Positions 5,235 to 11,437 of a stretch of DNA of 11,437 nt are shown piece by piece (the first letter of the stretch is position 1; every line of letters begins with the position of its first letter). Source of the stretch: Amoebophrya sp. AT5.2 (lineage: Eukaryota; Sar; Dinophyceae; Syndiniales; Amoebophryaceae); NCBI GenBank assembly GCA_005223375.1, contig RXOD01006063.1, forward strand, positions 1 through 11,437. Direction: 5' to 3'. A program made the position numbers and the translations under genes. Under the pieces are notes generated by a model. It did not search any database and was not told the DNA's origin. It saw nothing but the letters and a program-made list of their open reading frames with translations.

Positions 5235-8200
5235 ATGGAAGCTCCTCTCGCTGCTGGTGCAGCTTCGGGGCCACGGAGTACTAGAGATGCGGCTCTCATT
5301 ATCCTCGGAGGCGAAGGCGGAGGTGATTCCGCTACTTTCACGACCTCCTCCAGCAGTTGCAGTGGCAGTCCCAGGTCCAGGATAAAGATAAACCCGGTTT
5401 TCGGCGCGAGCTTCGACGATTTGGTCCGCTTGATGGAGTTGGCGAACAAGAACTACCAGGCGAAGCGGGACGCAACGCTCCAACCCGCCAAAAACGAGTA
5501 CCGACTGGACATGCAGCAGCGCGGCTGGCAGGTTCTAGTTCTAGTTCTAGTATGTAAAAGTAAGCCAAAGCCAGTACGTGAAAAAGCAAGTAGTGACAGT
5601 GACACCACTTGCCGCCGACGGACACCGCCTGCAAAAAGTACTCCTCTCCGCAGGTGGTGTCCGTCGGCGGCGAGGAGTACGCTTTGTTGGCGCACAGCCA
5701 GGCGAAGAACCTGGTCGTTTTGGCCTTCGCCGGATCCTCGTCGCAGGCGGACTGGGAGACGAACTTGCACTGCCGGGGGACCTACTCGCCGCGCTTCGGC
5801 GGGCACGTCCACCCCGGCTACCTGCAAAGGTACGAGGGGCTGCGCAAGTGCGTCCTGAACCTGTTCGCACCGCTCGTGGTCGAGCGCGTCATCAACGAAG
5901 ACACCAGAATTTTTTGCGTCGGCCACAGCTGCGGGGGCGCAGTCGCGCAACTGGCACTGCCGGATTTGGTATACGAATAAAACGCACTCCTCCTGCAAGT
6001 AGTGCTGCTCTACGTACAGATGAGTGTCCTCTTATCATGCTTTTTTTCGACGTAGATCTAGATGCAATACATGTAAAGTAGAAGTGCTTATTGGCGCCGT
6101 AAGAACCACCACTACTAGCTGCAAAGAAGTCGGTGTCCGTGTCGGGGTGGGAAAAATGAAAAGCTAAATTCGTTTTCGCGGGAGCAAGACCAAGACTTTT
6201 TCTTTAGTTGTTGATCGGATTATGATAGTCTACCGGCGCCGCCAGCACCTGCATCCATTTGTTTACTGTTGTGCCTGCATTCATTTCATCAATAGTTGTT
6301 GATCGGAACATCAACGTAAATCGCTTTCAGGTTGCGGAATTCGGGAGCGCTTGCTTTGGGCGTGCGTGGAGCAACGTGGATCGGCCGCGGTTTTTTGGCT
6401 ACTTTTTGTCTGCGCCACTTGCTGCCACTTTTCCCGGAGCCTTCGAGAACATATCAGAGCTGGTCGGCGAGCAAAACATGATCTCGCAATTCGCGGAAAA
6501 GGACGTGGTAGCAGCCGTTTTTTAGAGCTTCACTTGTATTCGTATTCCGGACAACATACTAACTTTACTCTTACTTTGACTTTGTTACGTGGGTGCGGTC
6601 ATAGTGTTGGAAAGCAGGCGCCGCCGGCTAGTTCATTTTCTTGATCCATTTATTTTTCCCGCCATGCAATCCTCACCAGGTCGCCGCCAGCGGTTGGGCA
6701 GCCACGATCCTTGCGCTGAAGCGGTGTTTGGGGAAGAAGGCAGCTGAAGATGGTGCTGATAATCATGCTGCTGCGCTCGATTTGCTGGAACAGTTGGAGG
6801 ATATCACCTGGGTCGAGGAGCTGGAGCTCTATCGTCCCCTCGGCCGGCTTTGTGTGCAGACGGTGAGCGGCGGCATGATGATGGGCACTACTTCTACTAG
6901 AGGGGCAAATCTAAATTTTTCCCACTACGCGGAAGCAGCCACCGGCGCGAGGCGGGACGCCGCCAAACCCAAACCAGGCGGTGGCGCGGAGGAGGAAAAA
7001 AGCGGAGAAGGGGGGCTGCTGGGAGACCGAGAAGATCAAGATGAACTTCAATTTGAGAGCGAGGAGGCTGGGCAGGATCTTCTTCCCGAGCAGGAGTTGT
7101 TCGTGTGGCAGACGTTTTGCGACGCGCTGGTGGACTGCGGTCTCGGGGCGCATCTCGGCGGCCGGCCGACCGATCGCGAATTCATCCGCTGGATAACGGA
7201 AGTTCCTGCGACTTCGCTGCTGCAGCGCGGCGAGCGGTTGCAGGAGGTATGGAAACGAAAAGTAGACGACAAGATGAAGATGCACACGATTGCGGGGGCG
7301 GCACCAGAAGACCACTTATGGGTGCCGGAAGCGTCGCAACTGGAACCACGACCACAATGGACGCCACAATTAGTGCCAACGCCCGTCCTCATGAAAGCGC
7401 ACCAGCACACGGACACGTCGTCCACCGCCGCTGCGCCGCCGGAACAAGGTGGCTGTACTACTTTTTCGACGGCGGCCGCGACCGCGAGACTGCAACCTAC
7501 CATGCAAATGCGAGGTTTTCTTCAGCCGGTTGCGCTTCCGCCACCACCTCCAGCAGGGAATCCAGCGCTGCTGCCTGCCTATGGTGCGCAGCCCCAGCCA
7601 CGGCCAGCCCCCCGACCGACGCCGCTGCTGGCAAATCCCATCGATTTCCCAGCGGCTCATGCCCAAGTCCATGGCGGGGGCATGCGGACAGAAGATGCTG
7701 GCGCTGGGCAGTCACAACAACATTGCGCGGCCGGTCTAAACCTGCAGCGGACTAAACTTGCAGCGGGTGGTCTTCCTCTTGGACAAGGAGCAAGCCTCAA
7801 GAAAGCGGCGGAGCCTCCGGCCGCCGGCAGCATCTGGCAGGTACCAATACTCGCTGGCACTAGATCTAGACTCATAGATACAATTTGCTTGAGGTTTGCT
7901 TCCTTCAACCGTTTCTTTGGCTCTTCTCGATTCATCCGTGTGGTCCAAACAGCAACCATCATGCTCGTCGTCGCGGGCACCGGGCGTGCCAGCCGCAGTC
8001 GGTCGGGCCAGTGCGATGGCGCCACTGCCACGCCAGGCGTTGCAGAGACCGCAACTGCAGTTCCACGTCCCAACCACGGTTGGAGTAGGTGCAGCAGCGA
8101 CATCACCTCAACCAACTGCGCCAGAGCAAGTAGTGCAGGGCGGGCTGACTAAGCCCCAGCTAGTCGTGCCCGCCGTGAAGAAAGCCAAGCTGCGGAAATT

Positions 8201-8707
8201 CGTCTTCGTCGACCAGCCCCCCGCCGTCGACGGACCTCAAACTCAACGAAACTCGAAAGAAACCGCGGTAACCACCGGCGCGGGGGCGGCCGGTGAGAGT
8301 GCTATAATTACTCCCCATCCATGAAAAAATGCTTTCGGCGGGCGAACGAGGAAAACTTTTCGAGGACAGCAGCGACAGCCTGAAGGATAACATCTAACAA
8401 ACCAGCACCAGAACTAGTACGCGGACGCGGAGTCGAAGTCTTGTCGTCGCATCCACCTCCAGAACCAGCGCCCAGCGCAGTAGAAGCGAAGACGCAGCCG
8501 CGGTGGACTCAAGCGCGGCTCAGCGCCAATTTGCCACCTCAGACGACGGCGAGTGCTGGCGAGCCCGACGCAACAGCGAAAGCGTTCGCAGCCCCGATCG
8601 TAAACGCTGGCACCTCGTCCGCGCACGGGCAGTTCCAGTTCGCTGGAATCATCAGGATGCAGCAGCCACGAGGACGTGTCCCGCCTAGGAGTACCTTCCG
8701 GCGGTAA
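5235..8707 (+). CDS. Class 3 lipase (alpha/beta hydrolase) with long disordered tail
   Basis: Predicted triacylglycerol/diacylglycerol-type lipase. Six exons fit in phase: 5235-5531, 5654-5968, 6331-6507, 6680-7840, 7953-8292, 8406-8707, giving 863 residues. All five introns are GT-AG. Residues ~107-204 form the Lipase_3 core: a strand ending LAFAGSSSQADWETNL, then VHPGYLQRYEGL, then the nucleophile elbow VGHSCGG with Ser191. FAEKDVV places a candidate catalytic Asp at 262. ELYRPLGRL (~312-320), typical of plant and DAG-lipase relatives, is followed by FSHYAEA with His345 as the candidate catalytic His. From about residue 430 the protein is Pro/Ala/Gln/Thr-rich with no domain seen, including a PPPPP run. 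No signal peptide or membrane span is evident. The start is the first ATG of exon 1. The core is secure; exons 5 and 6 rest on phase consistency only. Confidence 0.85.
5532..5653 (+). other. Lipase intron 1 (122 nt)
   Basis: A phase-0 GT-AG intron between CAG (Gln99) and GTG (Val100). It starts with three tandem copies of GTTCTA/TTCTAG. Its 3' part holds the left arm of a 22-bp hairpin whose right arm covers the acceptor and the first exon bases. Both borders read GCAG|GT, so a GCAGGT hexamer is repeated at the two ends. Confidence 0.85.
5611..5671. repeat. 22-bp hairpin covering the lipase exon 2 acceptor
   Basis: Arm 5611-5632 (GCCGCCGACGGACACCGCCT plus GC) is the reverse complement of 5650-5671 except for one position, which pairs as G-U in RNA. 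The loop is 17 nt. The right arm contains the acceptor CAG (5651-5653) and the first 18 coding bases of exon 2; the left arm is in the intron. Confidence 0.9.
5969..6330 (+). other. Lipase intron 2 (362 nt)
   Basis: A phase-0 intron starting GTATAC and ending TTTCAG, followed by GTT. It contains a 15-nt direct repeat TAGTTGTTGATCGGA at 6205-6219 and 6293-6307. A second, looser pair (CACCTGCATCCATTT near 6246 and TGCCTGCATTCATTT near 6272) also lies in it. All frames are interrupted by stops, supporting its intron status. Confidence 0.75.
6508..6679 (+). other. Lipase intron 3 (172 nt)
   Basis: A phase-0 intron starting GTAGCA and ending CACCAG, followed by GTC. It contains the pyrimidine-rich motif TACTTTGACTTTGTTACGT (6572-6590), repeated with one mismatch at 2610-2628 in the putative intron of the membrane-protein gene. 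Confidence 0.75.
7841..7952 (+). other. Lipase intron 4 (112 nt)
   Basis: A phase-0 intron from GTACCA to AACAG. It moves the reading into the frame that stays open to 8324 (QPSCSSSRAPGVPAAV onward). The upstream frame also stays open as far as 8152, so the intron is inferred from its border sequences, two CTAG words and the better composition of the downstream frame. Confidence 0.55.
8293..8405 (+). other. Lipase intron 5 (113 nt)
   Basis: A phase-1 intron from GTGAGAG to AACCAG. It joins an Ala codon in phase to APELVRGRGVEV and the last exon, which ends at TAA 8705-8707. Without it the protein would stop at 8322-8324. Confidence 0.5.
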
Positions 8708-9908
8708 TTTACTTCGTCCGCAGTAGTTAGTTTGGAAATGAATACGACGAGAAAGCAGGAAAGATAGAAGTGATTGTGATAGGCCAGGGCCTAGAACCAT
8801 ATTAACCATGCGAGTGCGCGTGCTATTCGATTTTGCTTATTGTGCACCTCGTAACCTCATCATCATCTTCGACTTCAACTTGGTCTTGCCGTATGATCGA
8901 TCCCACCTCCTCATTTGTTGATGATTATATTTTGCTTGTAAAAAAGGACTTCTAGGACAACACCAAATAAACGAATACGAATGAAACCCACGACGACATT
9001 ACTTTGCCGGACGATGTTCCTCACTGTGAGAAAGAGAAAGTAGGCTTCCGTCGCTAAATAAAGTATCTTTCTACGACATCAATTAATGAGCAGGCAGATG
9101 ACTCAAGACGAACCATCCATCCACGAGAAGAGAAACACGCGGAGAAATGGACAATTTCAGTCGCTCTCCAGGCCGAGCTAATCGATCAGAAATCCTGGCA
9201 CAGCGGTACGCGGTGGGTTCGTGCCCTGGACGACCGCAGCTTTTTGTACAGAGAGCACGATGGGGTCAGGCTCTTTCTTCAGTCAGTCTGCCATCATGGA
9301 TGCATTCGCATCGCATCCGTCAAAGTAGTCGATTGCCGTGCCATCAGATACATATGAATTAATACTCTCAGTTGTCATCCGCAAAACTGAGCATCACCGT
9401 GTTGGCCGCGAGAGCATCCGTTGTCGGTCTGATTTGCCGAAGTGCCCGCTACATTCGACCTCGAGTGCCGGCGGGCGTCGGCGTCCGTAAACTAGAAGCG
9501 AGCCCACGTGCTTACGTCGAACCGTCGCAAAATGCATAGTGTCTCTTCCGTAGTTCAGTTTGTGATCGTGCTCCCCCGACTGTCTGGGCGGATCGGATCA
9601 ACCCCATTCGTTCAATCCAGCACCGAGCTCGTTTATCTTCTTCATCTTGTTCGAGTTCGTGTTTCACAGGAAGGTCGTGGTGCAAAGGGAAGCATTATAT
9701 GATAGAGATGCATAGGTGCCACCGCATGTAGAAATACGGAGGACGAGGCATGACTGTGACTACACTTATTGTTGAACGACAACGAGGGCAAGAACTACTA
9801 CTACAGCTTTGAAAAAGTATCTACACGCCATATAAAAAATAGCACTTTTACTTTTACTTTTTACACGGCTCAGATAAACGGCTTTCATCGCACGAGGAAA
9901 AACTCAAA
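8708..9908. other. Intergenic region between lipase and VPS13 genes
   Basis: No convincing gene, tRNA or other RNA was found in about 1.2 kb. AAATAAA-like words at 8965-8970 and 9055-9060 could serve as 3'-end signals for the lipase gene. One frame is open without an ATG from about 9058 to 9358 and reads like protein in part; it is discussed as a finding. A pyrimidine run ACTTTTACTTTTACTTTTTAC (about 9842-9862) lies 50 bp before the VPS13 ATG and may belong to its promoter or leader. Confidence 0.55.
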
Positions 9909-11437
9909 ATGTTTGAGTCCGCGGTGGACGGTCTTCTGCAGAAGTACTTGTCTCCCTACCTGGAGGACTTGAATTCCGACACGCTGCGGATCGGCATTTT
10001 CAGTGGCGTGGTGGAGCTGAAACGGCTGCGGGTGCGCAAGAACCTGTTCCAACTGCTCGGGATCGACTCGCTGAAGCTGATCGACGGTGAGGTCGCCACG
10101 ATCAAGGTCACACTCCCCTCGCTGTCGCAGCTGACCTCCGCCGCCATCAAGTTCGAGATCGACGGCGTGAAATGCAGTCTCCGCGCCCTGCACGGCGGCC
10201 ACGAGGCGTCGCTTCCGGAAAAGGTAGCCGCCCTACGGCAGACGCGAAAAGACGCGATCAACGCGCGCGAGGAAAGCCTACTGCAGCAGTACGAGGACGC
10301 GCTGCAAAAGAAAAAACAAAAGGAGGCGGCGGGCGGAGGGTCCGGAGGTGCGGAAGATGACGGGGGAAAGCCGATGGGGTATTTCGCGAAGCTGGGGCAC
10401 AAGCTGCTCGGGAACCTAGTGATCGAGATCACGAACCTCTCCTTCACATTCATAGACACGGTGCGGAAGGTAGACATGGGCGCAGACCTGCCCAGCCTGG
10501 TGGTGAAGAGCACCGACAAAAACTTCCAAATACTGCCGCCGGGAGGAAGCGGTATACTGCCTTTGCCTGTAACCTATGTATTTACTGTCACTCCTTTGAA
10601 GATTCATTGATTCTCAAGTACGTTGTAAAACGCGTGGAAGCTGCAAAAGCATCATGATCAACCGACACCGGGATACCTACTGCTAGTACAAGTACACGTG
10701 GACGTTCTTGGAGTTCGTTGGATTTATGGAGCTGGACGTGGACGACGTGTTACATAAATAAAGTATACGCATTCCTTTTCCTCACTAGCTCCAGCACCAG
10801 CACCATGGCTATGGACGGGAGCGTAGTTGTTCTTGTCTGCCTATCCACCGACGAAATTGATTCCAATTTGTTGAATTGATGGATTTTCGTATAATTCAAC
10901 TGTACATCGACAGACAACGCCGCGCCTCCTGCGTCCCTCGCTACGTTGTACAAGTTGATGGAGATCAATGGGCTGGCGGTTTGGTTTGCCGACCGTGGCG
11001 AGCGGTTGACGCCGAGGGGACGACCGCGAGGCGCGCAGGCCGCGCATCAACAGCTCCAGCCTCAGCAGCAGGCCGCGGACAGGGACACGTCAAACAACCA
11101 GCCGGACTCCCCCCTGAACAAGCAGTACATGCTGCAGCCCTGCCGCCTGTCTTTGGGGTTAGCGCACGAGCCGGAGGTCGGCATGTTGCGCATCCTGCTC
11201 GACTTCAGCGAGGCCAAGGAGACCGCCGGCGCGCGCATTAAGGAGAGGATCAACCCATTTCCCTGGTCATTCGTCTGGTGGTGAGAGACTTGTATTTTCT
11301 CTGGTAGTTGGTCTCGTATGATGTCGGCAGTGGGTGGCTTGTGTTGTGGTCTTGTATTTGGTCTGATATTTTGTTTTTGTCTCGTATTTTGTCTCGTATT
11401 TGGTCGCATTCTGCTCCGGTTACAGCTGCTAGGGAGG
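9909..11437 (+). CDS. VPS13: VPS13-family lipid-transfer protein, N-terminal exons (partial)
   Basis: VPS13 proteins form a hydrophobic channel that moves bulk lipid between membranes at contact sites. Exon 1 (9909-10551) begins MFESAVDGLLQKYLSPYL and is a chorein_N domain over residues ~1-95, with the typical LRIGIFSGVVELKRLRVRK strand and the FEIDGVKCSLRAL segment. Residues ~103-140 are a charged coiled-coil insert with a KKKQK run. Residues ~157-207 (LGNLVIEITNLSFTFID ... STDKNFQ) match the next conserved part. A 362-nt phase-1 GT-AG intron (10552-10913) joins to exon 2 from 10914, whose ASLATLYKLMEINGLAVWF matches the 'YKLLxIxxLxxYW' strand of VPS13. Exon 2 contains a Gln-rich insert and QYMLQPCRLSLGLAHEP, and probably ends at about 11277-11280 at a GTGAGAG donor. 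The rest of this very large protein lies beyond the window. Which VPS13 paralogue it is cannot be told. Confidence 0.9.
10552..10913 (+). other. VPS13 intron 1 (362 nt)
   Basis: The intron starts GTATACTG and ends TCGACAG. Splicing makes an Asp codon across the border and restores the chorein sequence. The same GTATAC start is used by lipase intron 2. The acceptor is supported by phase; the donor could alternatively be a few codons downstream. Confidence 0.65.
11345..11412. repeat. Degenerate TTTGTCTCGTATT repeats in a VPS13 intron
   Basis: About five imperfect copies of a 13-nt unit (TTTGTCTCGTATT, TTGGTCTGATATT, TTGGTCGCATTCT and similar) follow the probable exon 2 donor. An isolated copy is at about 11309-11320. 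They are likely intronic simple repeats. Confidence 0.6.

Noticed and set aside
5453..5998. Minus-strand open frame of 181 codons
   Set aside because: It lies antisense to the lipase exons 1-2, whose sense product has clear Lipase_3 motifs; it is a shadow of GC-rich coding sequence.
7105..7755. Plus-strand open frame of 216 codons in another frame of lipase exon 4
   Set aside because: It overlaps the frame that continues the lipase from exon 3 and has no recognisable domain.
9430..9500. Possible tRNA or small RNA from the GCCCGC/GCGGGC pair and TTCGA word
   Set aside because: There is no matching acceptor stem, A box or B box at tRNA spacing.
9956..10519. Minus-strand open frame of 187 codons
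   Set aside because: It is antisense to the chorein_N exon of VPS13 and shows only low-complexity Ser/Arg/Pro text.
5969..10913. Lipase intron 2 and VPS13 intron 1 both 362 nt and both starting GTATAC, as copies of one element
   Set aside because: By eye the two introns share no further alignable sequence; the equal length is probably coincidence.
1..11437. CRISPR array or bacterial mobile island
   Set aside because: There are no spaced identical repeats with unique spacers, and the genes are eukaryotic with spliceosomal introns.

Overview
The window is nuclear DNA of a eukaryote. Spliceosomal introns interrupt recognisable genes, the protein families are eukaryotic (RBX1, class 3 lipase, VPS13), and the intergenic and intronic DNA is rich in repeats. 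All five gene models are on the + strand. I cannot name the species. GC-balanced exons with short introns of varied sequence, an intron that looks like a terminal-inverted-repeat (TIR) element, and hairpins at acceptor sites would all fit an alveolate related to dinoflagellates (for example a Syndiniales or perkinsid lineage). That is an inference from genome style only.

Layout. 1-1370 is repeat DNA: a purine-rich start, a GGGCCTC-type minisatellite block, then a cluster of short palindromes of the ACCTYCWGRAGGT type. 1449-1987 is a complete two-exon RBX1/ROC1 RING-H2 gene, the catalytic subunit of cullin-RING ubiquitin ligases. About 2525-3665 encodes an unrecognised single-pass membrane protein with a small 3' exon and an uncertain 5' exon. 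3791-5191 encodes an unrecognised acidic, low-complexity protein. It is interrupted by a 467-bp element with 29-nt TIRs, lying between two 33-nt direct repeats exactly 500 bp apart. 5235-8707 is a six-exon class 3 (alpha/beta hydrolase) lipase with a long Pro/Ala/Gln-rich tail. 8708-9908 is mostly intergenic. 9909 to the window end is the first two exons of a VPS13-type lipid-transfer protein (chorein_N), truncated by the window.

The genes do not form a pathway: they are neighbours with separate housekeeping roles (ubiquitylation, lipid hydrolysis, inter-membrane lipid transfer). The common theme is intron structure. The insert at 4037-4503 carries a consensus 5' splice site (GTAAGT) twice inside each terminal repeat and looks like an intron-generating transposable element (introner). 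Two other intron/exon borders carry long near-perfect hairpins made of an inverted copy of the exon start. Several other introns sit between GT dinucleotides. The most interesting reading is a genome being colonised by mobile introns, with an unusually long flanking duplication. Splice sites here are read by eye and by reading-frame consistency; no transcript data were available.
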